NCBI GenBank assembly: GCA_964466385.1
Contig: CAYXNM010000013.1
Span: forward strand, 1-31,642
Origin: UBA5972 sp964466385
GTDB taxonomy: Bacteria > Pseudomonadota > Alphaproteobacteria > Rhodobacterales > Rhodobacteraceae
DNA: 31,642 bases
Direction of reading: 5' to 3'
Shown: positions 20,760-28,984 of the stretch, piece by piece
Position numbering within the stretch: the stretch's first letter is position 1
Layout: every line of letters starts with the position of its first letter
The notes under the pieces: model-generated
Told to the model about the DNA's origin: nothing
Databases searched by the model: none
What the model saw: only the letters and a program-made list of their open reading frames with translations
Translations under genes and position numbers: made by a program

Positions 20760-22883
20760 TCAGAGACCTTCGGGCGGCTCCCGATGTCGCGAGATCTGTG
20801 CAACATCGGAATCTGCTTCGACCGCAGTAAGGACATTATGGAGATGTTCAACATCCCGCACCTGGATTTCCAACAGCATTCTGTAGTAATCCGGCTTTTT
20901 TTCTGTAAATCGCATGTCAGAGATATTGGCGTTCTGTTCCCCGATCAAGGTACAGATACGGCCAAGTGATCCAGCGTCATTCGCCAACGTGATTTCAATG
21001 GTCGCGGGGTTGACGGGCGCGTGGTCGCCTGCGCTCCAGTGAAGGTCGATCCACCGGTCGGGCTGATCGTCGAGCTGCATGAGCGTGTCGCAGTCTATGG
21101 CGTGAACCCGGACGCCCTTGCCGCGATACGTGATCCCGACGATACGCTCGCCCGGCAGGGGCTGACAACACGCGGCGGGTTCGGCGATCTGCTCGGCATT
21201 GAGGCCAACCATCGCGCGCCCGGTCGCCGCCGCGTCCCCGGCCCTGTCGCGGGTCAACTCGGGATAGAGCACCTCGACAACTTCGTCGCCGTTGATTTCG
21301 GCGTTTCCAAGCATTGCCAGCAGGTCGCCGGGGTCCGATATCCCCAACTGGCGCGCGGCGGTTGCTATGGCTTTGTCGGTGACTTTCTTCCCCACCCGTT
21401 CAAAGGCGACCCGTGCGAGTTCCTGACCCAATCGGACCGCCCCGTCGCGCCGTTCTTCGCGCAGCGACCGGCGGATCGCCGATTTGGCGCGGCCGGTCAC
21501 GGCGATGTCCATCCAGGTTGCCTGCGGGCGCTGGCCCTCGGCGGTGATGATCTCGACCGACTGGCCATTGCGCAGGCGGGTCCAGAGAGGGACGCGGATG
21601 CCGTCGACCTTTGCCCCGACGCAGGCGGACCCGATGCGGGTATGGATGGAAAAGGCAAAGTCGATGGGCGTTGCCCCGCGCGGCAATTTGATGACTTCAC
21701 CCTTGGGGGTGAAGCAAAAGACCTGGTCGGAAAACATCTCCAGTTTCAGGTGCTCCAGAAACTCGTCGTGATCTTCGGATTGCTCGACCCTTTCGGTCAG
21801 CCCGGCCAGCCACTTGAACGGATCAACCGCAAAGGGGTTTTCCACGCGTTGTCCGTCTTTATAGGACCAATGCGCGGCAACACCCGCTTCGGCGACCTCG
21901 TGCATCTGGCGGGTGCGGATCTGAACTTCGACCCGCTTGCCGTCACGTCCCGAAACCGTCGTGTGAATGGACCGGTAACCGTTCGTCTTGGGCTGGCTGA
22001 TGTAATCCTTGAAACGCCCCGGTACGGCGGCCCAGCGTTGGTGAATCGCGCCCAGGACGCGGTAACAATCCCCGATGTCGCCGGTCACGATGCGAAACCC
22101 GTAAATGTCCGAAAGCCGCGAAAAGCCTTCTTTCTTTTCCTGCATCTTGCGCCAGACGGAATAGGGCTTTTTCTCGCGTCCGAAAACGTCCGCGTGCACG
22201 GAATGTTTTTCCAGAACGTCGCGAATGTCCCGGGTGATCTGGGGGATGAGGTCGCCGGTTTGGCTGCGCAGCGTCAGAAACCGTCTGATGATCGAGGTCC
22301 GACCCTCGGCGTTCATGACGTGAAAGCTGAGGTCTTCAAGCTCCTCGCGGATGGATTGCATGCCCATGCGACCGGCAAGGGGGGCGAAAATCTCCATCGT
22401 TTCGTGGGCTTTTTGCTGCTGCTTTTCCAATGGTAAGTGCTTGATCGTGCGCATGTTGTGCAGACGGTCCGCCAGTTTCACCAGCAGAACCCGCAAATCC
22501 TTGGACATGGCCAGCAGGAGCTTTCGGAAATTCTCGGCCTGTCGCGTTTCCGAGGAATTCAGCTCCAGGTTGGTCAGTTTTGTGACACCATCGACAAGCT
22601 GAGCAACCTCGGCGCCGAAGGTCTCCTTCACCTCGCCATAGGTGGATTTCGTGTCCTCGATGGTGTCGTGCAGCAAGGCCGTGGCGATCGTGGCATCGTC
22701 CAGTTGTTGTTCCGTCAGAATCGCGGCCACTTCGATGGGGTGCGAAAAATAGGGTTCCCCGGACCGGCGGACCTGCCCTTTGTGCATGACCTCGCCGTAG
22801 CGATATGCATTTCGGATGAGGTCCGCGTTTGTTTCGGGGTTGTAGTTGCGGATCAGATCAACCAGATCTTCGACTTCGATCAT
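20760..22883 (-). CDS. rsh: Bifunctional (p)ppGpp synthetase/hydrolase (RelA/SpoT homologue)
   Basis: Rsh (707 aa) makes and degrades the alarmone (p)ppGpp. The HD hydrolase domain has His48 in YFSHPIEVAAIL, His72-Asp73 in ALLHDTIEDT, and KLADRLHNMRT (136-146). The synthetase domain includes RLSDIYGFRIVTGD and the RFKD motif (290-293), which marks bifunctional enzymes rather than RelA-only ones. A TGS domain follows (about 385-445) and an ACT domain ends the protein (about 635-707). All domains look complete, so this is probably the only long RSH in the genome. The ATG has AAGGAG nine bases upstream. rpoZ lies just before it, as in many proteobacteria. Confidence 0.97.
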   Translation of the reverse strand: MIEVEDLVDLIRNYNPETNADLIRNAYRYGEVMHKGQVRRSGEPYFSHPIEVAAILTEQQLDDATIATALLHDTIEDTKSTYGEVKETFGAEVAQLVDGVTKLTNLELNSSETRQAENFRKLLLAMSKDLRVLLVKLADRLHNMRTIKHLPLEKQQQKAHETMEIFAPLAGRMGMQSIREELEDLSFHVMNAEGRTSIIRRFLTLRSQTGDLIPQITRDIRDVLEKHSVHADVFGREKKPYSVWRKMQEKKEGFSRLSDIYGFRIVTGDIGDCYRVLGAIHQRWAAVPGRFKDYISQPKTNGYRSIHTTVSGRDGKRVEVQIRTRQMHEVAEAGVAAHWSYKDGQRVENPFAVDPFKWLAGLTERVEQSEDHDEFLEHLKLEMFSDQVFCFTPKGEVIKLPRGATPIDFAFSIHTRIGSACVGAKVDGIRVPLWTRLRNGQSVEIITAEGQRPQATWMDIAVTGRAKSAIRRSLREERRDGAVRLGQELARVAFERVGKKVTDKAIATAARQLGISDPGDLLAMLGNAEINGDEVVEVLYPELTRDRAGDAAATGRAMVGLNAEQIAEPAACCQPLPGERIVGITYRGKGVRVHAIDCDTLMQLDDQPDRWIDLHWSAGDHAPVNPATIEITLANDAGSLGRICTLIGEQNANISDMRFTEKKPDYYRMLLEIQVRDVEHLHNVLTAVEADSDVAQISRHREPPEGL

Positions 22884-22908
22884 GGTTTACCGCTCCTTAA
22901 GCGGGCGC

Positions 22909-22924
22909 GGCCGGTCATCCGGCC
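22909..22924 (-). promoter_or_regulatory. GC hairpin between rpoZ and rsh
   Basis: GGCCGG and CCGGCC form a perfect 6-base-pair stem with a 4-base loop inside the 48-base gap between rpoZ and rsh. No T-run follows in the direction of transcription, so it is not a normal terminator. It could be a processing or attenuation hairpin that sets the ratio of omega to Rsh. Confidence 0.35.
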
Positions 22925-22931
22925 ACGTGGC

Positions 22932-23285
22932 TCACTTCATTTCCTGGGCTTCCATCAGGGCGCGCAACAGGTTTTCCTCGGACTGGTCGTCATCGGGCTT
23001 GTCTTCTTCAGCGGCCCCCATCAACAGCGCCATCTGATCTTCTTCGGGTTCGTCGACTTCGATCTGGGTCTGGTTGCTTTCGATGTAGGATTCGCGCAGG
23101 CCTTCGGCCGTCAGCGTTTCTTCCGCGATTTCGCGCAGGGCGCAGACCGGGTTCTTGTCTTTGTCGCGGTCGATCGTCAGTTCAACGCCGGACGACAATT
23201 CACGCGCGCGGTGTGCAGCCAGCATCACCAGTTCGAACCGGTTGGGAACTTTGTCGACGCAATCTTCTACTGTTACACGGGCCAT
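22932..23285 (-). CDS. rpoZ: RNA polymerase omega subunit
   Basis: Omega (117 aa) helps assemble RNA polymerase and, in proteobacteria, forms part of the ppGpp-binding site. The family start ARVTVEDCVDKVPNRFEL is followed by LAAHRARELSSG. The acidic C-terminal tail (EVDEPEEDQM...EEDKPDDDQSEENL) is typical of alphaproteobacterial omega. The ATG at 23285 has GGAG upstream. A longer frame to 23336 adds residues not found in the family. It heads the twelve-gene minus-strand run and precedes rsh, whose product makes ppGpp. Confidence 0.95.
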   Translation of the reverse strand: MARVTVEDCVDKVPNRFELVMLAAHRARELSSGVELTIDRDKDKNPVCALREIAEETLTAEGLRESYIESNQTQIEVDEPEEDQMALLMGAAEEDKPDDDQSEENLLRALMEAQEMK

Positions 23286-23418
23286 CTGGCGCTCCACTTG
23301 ACGAAAAACGGGCGGGAACACGCTACCTATGGCCATTCTGTGGGGAATTCAAGCGGTTTAACGTATCCATCGCGTGCAAATTCGCGTGGTTTTTCCGCGA
23401 TGTGAATGCCCTGTCGCA

Positions 23419-23446
23419 TTGCGCCGAAAGCGTTCCGGTCTATACT
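23419..23446 (+). promoter_or_regulatory. Possible promoter giving a leaderless EamA transporter mRNA
   Basis: TTGCGC (23419-23424) and TATACT (23441-23446) are 16 bases apart. The -10 ends six bases before the ATG at 23453, which would place the transcription start at or next to the A of the start codon. The lack of a ribosome-binding site fits this reading. Confidence 0.35.
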
Positions 23447-23452
23447 GCCTGA

Positions 23453-24370
23453 ATGTCCGCTGACCGGCCCCTTGCGGGCATCCTATTGATGGTGTGTTTT
23501 TGCGTTCTGGCGCCCACGGGTGACGCAACGGCAAAGTATCTGGGCGCGACCATTCCCCTGATCCAGCTTTTGCTCGTACGATTCGCATTTCAGGCATTCA
23601 TGCTGTTGCCTGTCCTGTGGGCAAGGCAAACCTCGCTTGGGATGAGCGGGTTTCTTCTGCGAATGACATTCTATCGCACCATCCTTCATATCGCCGGGGT
23701 CGGAACGATTTTCGCCGCATTTCGGTTTCTGCCGCTGGCTGACGCGCTGGCGATTGCCTATGTCATGCCCTTCATCATGCTGCTGCTGGCCAGAACCGTC
23801 CTGAACGAGGAGGTCGGCGCACGGCGACTGATCGCGTGCGTCGTCGGGTTCGCGGGTACATTGCTGGTCATCCAACCCAGCTTCATGACGGTGGGCGCGC
23901 CGGCGTTGCTGCCTCTGGCCACTGCGGTGATCTTTTCGTTCTTCATGCTGGTCACACGCAAGATCGCCAAGCAAACCGATCCCCTGGTGTTGCAGACAAT
24001 GAGCGGAATGATGGGGTTGCCGATCCTCGTTGCGGCTGCGGTGGCCGGCAGCGCCAGTGGCATTCACTTCCTGCGCCTCGTGGTGCCGACACCTTTTGAA
24101 ATGGCGCTTTTGGCGGGGATCGGAATCCTTGGATCCGGCGCGCATCTGCTGATGACGTGGTCGTTGCGATTCGCGCCCACGTCAACGCTTGCCCCTGTGC
24201 AATACCTCGAAATCCCGTTTGCCACGCTGATCGGCTGGATCGTGTTTCAGGACCTGCCGAACGGTTCCGCGGCCATTGGTATCGCGATCACGATTTCAGC
24301 GGGGCTTTACATCATTTTTCGCGAACACCGCATGGCGGCGGAGCGGCAGTTGCGCATCAATGCCTCCTGA
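23453..24370 (+). CDS. DMT-superfamily (EamA) transporter
   Basis: This 305-aa integral membrane protein has about ten transmembrane helices arranged as two EamA repeats (about 8-135 and 150-292). The typical repeat-end motif appears as ADALAIAYVMPFIMLLLA and again as APTSTLAPVQYLEIPFATLIGW. Members export amino acids, nucleobases or other metabolites; the substrate cannot be predicted. There is no clear ribosome-binding site before the ATG. TATACT ends six bases before it with TTGCGC 16 bases further up, so the mRNA may be leaderless. It diverges from rpoZ and converges on folK. Confidence 0.9.
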   Translation: MSADRPLAGILLMVCFCVLAPTGDATAKYLGATIPLIQLLLVRFAFQAFMLLPVLWARQTSLGMSGFLLRMTFYRTILHIAGVGTIFAAFRFLPLADALAIAYVMPFIMLLLARTVLNEEVGARRLIACVVGFAGTLLVIQPSFMTVGAPALLPLATAVIFSFFMLVTRKIAKQTDPLVLQTMSGMMGLPILVAAAVAGSASGIHFLRLVVPTPFEMALLAGIGILGSGAHLLMTWSLRFAPTSTLAPVQYLEIPFATLIGWIVFQDLPNGSAAIGIAITISAGLYIIFREHRMAAERQLRINAS

Positions 24371-24381
24371 CGGGAACCGGA

Positions 24382-24942
24382 TCAGGACAAGGGTTTGATG
24401 CCATCCAGGGTCCCGGCCGGCAGAGCGGCGAGCATTTCTGTCACGGTCATCTTGAGAACAGGGTGTGTCCAGTCCGGGGCGATATCGGCCAGAGGCGTCA
24501 GCACGAAACCGCGCTCGTGAAGACGCGGATGGGGAAGGATCAACCGGTCGGGCGCAATTTCGGTTTGCCGTGCGGGTTCAAGACGCATCCAGCGCGTGAA
24601 GGTCTCCATGTCGGGCAGGACCGCTTCGCCAAAACTGATCAGATCAAGGTCGATTGCGCGGGCCTCCCAGCGTTTCTTGCGCACCCGCCCCAGCCGGTAT
24701 TCGACCGCGTGCAGATCGGCCAGCACGTCACTCGGCGTTTTCGACGTTTCAACCAGTGCCGCTGCGTTGACGAACGCGGGGCCGGAACCCGGCGGGAAGG
24801 CCGGCGTTTGGTAGAGCCGGCTTTGCGCGATTGTCTTCAGGCCGGATCGTGAAAGCAACTCCAGAGCGAAAGCGACGGTTTCAGCGGCATCCCCTGCTTG
24901 CGAGCCAAGGTTGGATCCCGCGGCAATCATACACTTTGTCAC
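24382..24942 (-). CDS. folK: 2-amino-4-hydroxy-6-hydroxymethyldihydropteridine diphosphokinase
   Basis: FolK (186 aa) transfers pyrophosphate from ATP to the pterin in folate synthesis. It starts near MIAAGSNLGSQAGD, continues with SRLYQTPAFPPGSGPAFVNAA, and carries the HPPK signature RWEARAIDLDLISFG, then LPHPRLHERGFVLTPLADIAP. I chose GTG at 24942 because it aligns with the E. coli FolK start four residues before the I-A-x-G-S-N-L motif. ATG 24930 and TTG 24978 are alternatives and none has a strong ribosome-binding site. It converges on the EamA gene and diverges from the NYN gene. Confidence 0.92.
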   Translation of the reverse strand: MTKCMIAAGSNLGSQAGDAAETVAFALELLSRSGLKTIAQSRLYQTPAFPPGSGPAFVNAAALVETSKTPSDVLADLHAVEYRLGRVRKKRWEARAIDLDLISFGEAVLPDMETFTRWMRLEPARQTEIAPDRLILPHPRLHERGFVLTPLADIAPDWTHPVLKMTVTEMLAALPAGTLDGIKPLS

Positions 24943-25077
24943 GATTTCAAGAGAAGATTTAACTTGAAGACCCACCAAAATGCCCTATCTTGAACGCACA
25001 TTGTCTCAACAGTGATTACACCCCGTAACACCACTCAAAATCATTGGCGAGATTTCTTTTTGATAGGGAAACACATT

Positions 25078-25653
25078 ATGTTTTACCGTGACGAGAGGCT
25101 TGCTCTCTTCATAGATGGAGCGAACCTTTATGCGGCCGCCAAGGCGCTTGGTTTTGACATCGACTACAAACTTCTCAGGACCGAGTTCATGCGACGTGGC
25201 AAACTGCTGCGCGCGTTTTACTATACGGCGCTTTTGGAGAATGACGACTACTCGCCCATCCGCCCTCTGGTCGACTGGCTGAATTACAACGGCTTTCACA
25301 TGGTCACCAAACCGGCAAAGGAATTCACCGATTCCATGGGCCGTCGCAAGGTGAAAGGGAACATGGATATCGAGCTGGCCGTTGATGCGATGGAACTTGC
25401 GCCCAACGTGGATCACATCGTGATCTTTTCGGGGGATGGCGATTATCGACCGCTTGTTGAATCGGTTCAGCGTCAGGGCGTGCGCGTTTCCGTCGTGTCC
25501 ACGATCCGCTCGCACCCGCCGATGATCGCGGATGAACTGCGCCGTCAGGCCGACAATTTCATCGAGCTTGAGGAACTGAAGGACGTCATCGGTCGCCCCC
25601 CGCGCCCCGAAGCGCCCGTGCGTTCCGACGAGGTCGAATTCGCCGAAGACTGA
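25078..25653 (+). CDS. NYN-domain protein (LabA/DUF88 family)
   Basis: This 191-aa protein has a NYN domain, a PIN-like fold found in putative RNases. Acidic residues expected for metal binding are visible: Asp in LALFIDGANLYAAAK, Asp/Glu in GNMDIELAVDAMEL, and the paired Asp residues in VIFSGDGDYRPLVE. VRVSVVSTIRS follows in the usual place. The ATG at 25078 is preceded by AGGGAA; the frame extends to 25012, but those residues are not family-like. The C-terminal tail (about 170-191) is Pro/Arg/Glu-rich. It stands between folK (divergent) and ispH (124 bases downstream). An RNA-decay role is likely by family only. Confidence 0.88.
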   Translation: MFYRDERLALFIDGANLYAAAKALGFDIDYKLLRTEFMRRGKLLRAFYYTALLENDDYSPIRPLVDWLNYNGFHMVTKPAKEFTDSMGRRKVKGNMDIELAVDAMELAPNVDHIVIFSGDGDYRPLVESVQRQGVRVSVVSTIRSHPPMIADELRRQADNFIELEELKDVIGRPPRPEAPVRSDEVEFAED

Positions 25654-25777
25654 TCTGTCCCGTTGAACTGCGTGCATCCCCGCCGGTTCGCCCGGGCAGG
25701 GGGTGCATTGCGCTTTACGCTCAACTTTCGTAAATCCATCGGGTTCCAGTTCCAACCGTGAGCCGAGGCGAAACGTC

Positions 25778-26731
25778 GTGCCTTCCAAACCCGCCCTTGA
25801 TCTTTTCCTTGCCGCACCGCGCGGGTTTTGCGCGGGCGTGGACCGGGCGATCAAGATCGTGGAAATGGCGATCGAAAAATGGGGCGCACCGGTGTTCGTG
25901 CGCCATGAAATCGTGCACAACAAATACGTCGTTGACGGTTTGCGCAAAATGGGCGCCGTTTTCGTTGAAACTCTTGAAGAATGCCCCGACGATCGCCCGG
26001 TGATTTTTTCGGCACATGGCGTGCCCAAATCCGTGCCGCGCGCCGCTCAGAAACGCAACTTGGTTTATGTGGATGCGACCTGCCCGCTGGTGTCCAAAGT
26101 GCATATCGAGGCTGAGCGGCATAACGAAAACGGTCTTCAGATGGTCATGATCGGTCATCAGGGCCACCCCGAGACCATCGGCACCATGGGCCAATTGCCA
26201 AAAGGCGAGGTTTTGCTGGTTGAATCGGTTTCGGATGTTGCGCGGATTTCCCCGCGCGACGAAAGCCGTCTTGCCTATATCACGCAAACGACGCTGTCCG
26301 TCGGGGATGCGGCGGAAATCGTCAGCGCACTGAAAGACCGGTTTCCCGGTATCATCGGTCCGCACAAGGAAGACATCTGCTATGCCACGACCAACCGGCA
26401 GGAAGCGATCAAGGCGGTAGCGCCGCTCGTGGATGCTTTGCTGGTCATCGGTTCACCCAATTCTTCGAATTCGCGGCGGCTGGTTGAGGTCGCGCAGAAA
26501 TCCGGATGCAGCTATTCGCAACTGATCCCGCGCGCCGCGGACATAGACTGGCGTGCACTCGCAGGTGCCGGCAGGATTGGGCTGTCGGCGGGGGCCTCGG
26601 CCCCGGAAGTTCTGATTGAAGAGGTCCGGCAAGCGTTCAGGGACCGGTATGATGTGACGTGTCACACAATCGAGACCGAAAAGGAAAATGTGACATTCAA
26701 AGTACCGAAACTGCTGCGCGAGACGGCATGA
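25778..26731 (+). CDS. ispH: 4-hydroxy-3-methylbut-2-enyl diphosphate reductase
   Basis: IspH (317 aa) is the last enzyme of the MEP isoprenoid pathway and makes IPP and DMAPP with a [4Fe-4S] cluster. The three cluster cysteines are Cys18 in APRGFCAGVDRAI, Cys102 in DATCPLVSKVH and Cys201 in KEDICYATTNRQEA. The active-site GHQGHPETIG and the NSSNSRRLVEVA diphosphate loop are intact. I chose GTG at 25778, with GAGGCG nine bases upstream, which gives the usual length; the frame upstream to 25703 is not conserved in style. The stop overlaps a methyltransferase start as ATGA. Confidence 0.96.
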   Translation: MPSKPALDLFLAAPRGFCAGVDRAIKIVEMAIEKWGAPVFVRHEIVHNKYVVDGLRKMGAVFVETLEECPDDRPVIFSAHGVPKSVPRAAQKRNLVYVDATCPLVSKVHIEAERHNENGLQMVMIGHQGHPETIGTMGQLPKGEVLLVESVSDVARISPRDESRLAYITQTTLSVGDAAEIVSALKDRFPGIIGPHKEDICYATTNRQEAIKAVAPLVDALLVIGSPNSSNSRRLVEVAQKSGCSYSQLIPRAADIDWRALAGAGRIGLSAGASAPEVLIEEVRQAFRDRYDVTCHTIETEKENVTFKVPKLLRETA

Positions 26732-27321
26732 GTGTCGACGCAAAAACTCTGAAAGCTTATGAGGAACGCGCGGGGCAATACGCCGGGCTGACCTCCGGCT
26801 CCGACGCCTACCCCACGCTTTCGCTCTTTATCGGGGCGGTTGCGGCCGGTGGGCGCGTTCTCGATCTGGGGTGCGGGCCGGCTCATACGGCGGCAATCAT
26901 GTCAAGAGCCGGGTTGTCGGTGGACGCCGTCGATGCTTCGCCCGAAATGGCGAAACAGGCGCTTTCGCTTTACGGGATCACGGTCAGCCTGCAAAGTTTT
27001 GACGATCTTGACGCCGATGCCCGCTATGACGGTGTCTGGGCCAGTTTCAGCCTGCTGCACGCCCCGCGCAGGGATCTCCCGCGTCATCTCGGCGCAATCC
27101 ATCGTGCACTCAAACCCGGTGGAGTTCTGTTTCTGGGGATGAAAACCGGTTCCGGCGAACGGCGCGACAGGCTGGGGCGGTGGTATAGTTATTACCGCGT
27201 GAAGGATCTGAAAGGTCTGTTGCAGGGGGCCGGGTTCTCGGTGACTGGCACCCACGAGGGACGGGACAAGGGCCTGTCTGGCGATGTTTCGCCCTGGGTC
27301 GTGGTGGCCGCATATGCCTGA
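26728..27321 (+). CDS. Class I SAM-dependent methyltransferase
   Basis: This is a 197-aa soluble methyltransferase. The SAM-binding motif I is RVLDLGCGPAHTAAIM, followed by VDAVDASPEMAKQA (motif II). YDGVWASFSLLHAPRRDLP and LKPGGVLFLGMK form the later motifs. The substrate is unknown. It overlaps the ispH stop as ATGA and the rnhA start lies inside its last codons, so the three are translated from one mRNA. The ispH linkage alone does not prove a quinone or isoprenoid substrate. Confidence 0.9.
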   Translation: MSVDAKTLKAYEERAGQYAGLTSGSDAYPTLSLFIGAVAAGGRVLDLGCGPAHTAAIMSRAGLSVDAVDASPEMAKQALSLYGITVSLQSFDDLDADARYDGVWASFSLLHAPRRDLPRHLGAIHRALKPGGVLFLGMKTGSGERRDRLGRWYSYYRVKDLKGLLQGAGFSVTGTHEGRDKGLSGDVSPWVVVAAYA

Positions 27322-27787
27322 ACTGATCGCCTACACGGACGGGGCCTGTTCGGGCAACCCCGGTCCGGGCGGCTGGGGCGTTTTGCTGCTGGCCAAAAAG
27401 GGTGGCGTCGTTGTCCGCGAGCGGACGCTCATGGGGGGGGACCCTGACACCACCAACAACCGCATGGAACTGATGGCGGCGATCTCGGCGCTGGAGGCGC
27501 TGGACCGCGCCGCAACTCTGGTGGTCGTCACCGACAGCACCTATGTCAAAGGCGGGGTGACCGGCTGGATGGAGGGCTGGAAACGCAACGGCTGGAAAAC
27601 CTCAGCCAGGAAACCCGTCAAGAACGTGGATTTGTGGCAGCGGCTCGACACCGCGCAGGCGCGACATAGCATCGACTGGAGATGGGTCAAGGGCCATGCC
27701 GGGCACGACGAGAACGAGCGCGCAGACGAACTGGCCCGCGCCGGGATGGAGCCTTACAAGAACACCGCGCGCAATCAGGAAAAATAG
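27314..27787 (+). CDS. rnhA: Ribonuclease HI
   Basis: RNase HI (157 aa) degrades RNA in RNA-DNA hybrids. The catalytic residues are visible: Asp9 in AYTDGACSGNPGPGGWG, Glu52 in TNNRMELMAAI, Asp74 in VVTDSTYVKGG, and the C-terminal Asp in GHDENERADELA. The basic handle WMEGWKRNGWKTS is present. The ATG at 27314 lies within the methyltransferase 3' end. The last 13 bases overlap the convergent GlsB-like gene. Confidence 0.96.
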   Translation: MPELIAYTDGACSGNPGPGGWGVLLLAKKGGVVVRERTLMGGDPDTTNNRMELMAAISALEALDRAATLVVVTDSTYVKGGVTGWMEGWKRNGWKTSARKPVKNVDLWQRLDTAQARHSIDWRWVKGHAGHDENERADELARAGMEPYKNTARNQEK

Positions 27788-28008
27788 GTCTTGTAGATCC
27801 AGACCAGCACCAGTGATCCCAGCAACGCGCCGATGAAACCGGCGGCAAGGCCAAGCACAAGCAGCAGCGTTTTCAGGACGAACCCGCCGATGAGCGCACC
27901 CAGAACACCGATGGCGACCGTCACCGCAATGTTTGTTTCAAGCTTCAGAATCCGCGTTGCAAGGAAACCCGCCGCTGCGCCGATGATTAACAACAAGACA
28001 ATGCCCAT
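27775..28008 (-). CDS. GlsB/YeaQ/YmgE family small membrane protein
   Basis: This 77-aa protein is almost wholly hydrophobic, with three predicted helices: MGIVLLLIIGAAAGFLATRI, NIAVTVAIGVLGALIGGFVL and LVLGLAAGFIGALLGSLVLV. The glycine pattern fits the transglycosylase-associated (GlsB/YeaQ) family, small envelope proteins linked to stress in other bacteria. The ATG is at 28008. Its 3' end overlaps rnhA by 13 bases tail to tail. Function is unknown beyond membrane location. Confidence 0.85.
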   Translation of the reverse strand: MGIVLLLIIGAAAGFLATRILKLETNIAVTVAIGVLGALIGGFVLKTLLLVLGLAAGFIGALLGSLVLVWIYKTYFS

Positions 28009-28072
28009 GGTGACCTGACCTCTGACTTTCCTGCGCCTGATATGGGCATTCAGGGCGAAATGTTAAGCCCCT

Positions 28073-28981
28073 TCACGTCAGAATCGCACCCGGCGCCAAT
28101 CCGGTGCCGCGCCAGAATTCCTGGGCCGTCATGACGGATTTCCCGGCCCGTTGCAGCAAGAGCGCGCTGAGCGAACCGTTGCCGCATGCAATGTCCATCG
28201 ACGCATTCAGAATCTCGCCGGGTTTTCCCGAACCCCGGGACAGTTCGCTCTTGAGAATCTTCAGCCTTTCGCCCGCTATTTCGCACCATGCGCCGGGAAA
28301 AGGCGACAATCCGCGGATTTGGCGGTCAACGTCGATGGCGTCCTGTCGCCAGTCCACCCGCGCCTCGGCCTTGTCGATCTTGCTGGCATAAGTCACCCCG
28401 TCCTGCGATTGCACCGAAGGTTGGAGTGTCGCCATGTCGTCAAGTCCGGTGACGATCAGTTCAGCCCCGAGCGCGCTCAGACATGCGCTGAGCTCGCCGC
28501 TCGTTGTTTGGGTTCCAATCTCTTGTTCGCCGCAAAGAAGCACGGGGCCGGTATCCAGACCGCTGTCCATCTGCATGATGGAAATGCCGCTCTTTTCGTC
28601 CCCCGCCATGATCGCGCGCTGAATGGGTGCCGCGCCGCGCCAGCGCGGCAACAGCGACGCATGGATGTTCAGACATCCCCGTTTCGGCGCCTGAAGCACA
28701 TCGACCGGCAGGATCAGACCATAGGCAACCACCACGGCGACATCAGCCCTGAGCGCCGCGAATTCGGCGACAACGGACGGATCGCGGAAATGCTCGGGAT
28801 GGCGCACGACCAGTCCCATTTCCTCGGCACGCGACTGAACCGCCGAAGGCCGGAGCGCCTTTCCCCGCCCCGCGCGCCGCGCGGGCTGACAGTAGACCGC
28901 AACAATCTGGTGGCCGGCGGCAATCAACGCATCAAGAGCCGGAACAGAAAATTGCGGCGTTCCCATAAAGACGACACGCAT
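28073..28981 (-). CDS. fmt: Methionyl-tRNA formyltransferase
   Basis: Fmt (302 aa) formylates initiator Met-tRNA using 10-formyl-tetrahydrofolate. It opens with MRVVFMGTPQFSVPALDAL. The formyl-folate site is NIHASLLPRWRGAAPIQRAI, which carries the catalytic Asn/His, followed by the Asp-containing MQMDSGLDTGPVL. A C-terminal OB-like tRNA-binding domain follows (about 205-302). It starts 3 bases after the deformylase-like gene, so def, its paralogue and fmt make one operon that adds and removes the formyl group. FolK at 24382 belongs to the same folate supply. Confidence 0.96.
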   Translation of the reverse strand: MRVVFMGTPQFSVPALDALIAAGHQIVAVYCQPARRAGRGKALRPSAVQSRAEEMGLVVRHPEHFRDPSVVAEFAALRADVAVVVAYGLILPVDVLQAPKRGCLNIHASLLPRWRGAAPIQRAIMAGDEKSGISIMQMDSGLDTGPVLLCGEQEIGTQTTSGELSACLSALGAELIVTGLDDMATLQPSVQSQDGVTYASKIDKAEARVDWRQDAIDVDRQIRGLSPFPGAWCEIAGERLKILKSELSRGSGKPGEILNASMDIACGNGSLSALLLQRAGKSVMTAQEFWRGTGLAPGAILT

Positions 28982-28984
28982 CGT

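Noticed and set aside
21021..22436. A 471-codon plus-strand frame opposite rsh
   Set aside because: It is a long antisense frame caused by high GC; rsh on the other strand has all its domains.
25695..25730. Imperfect GC-rich hairpin between the NYN gene and ispH
   Set aside because: The pairing needs a mismatch or G-U pair and no T-run follows, so I do not call it a terminator.
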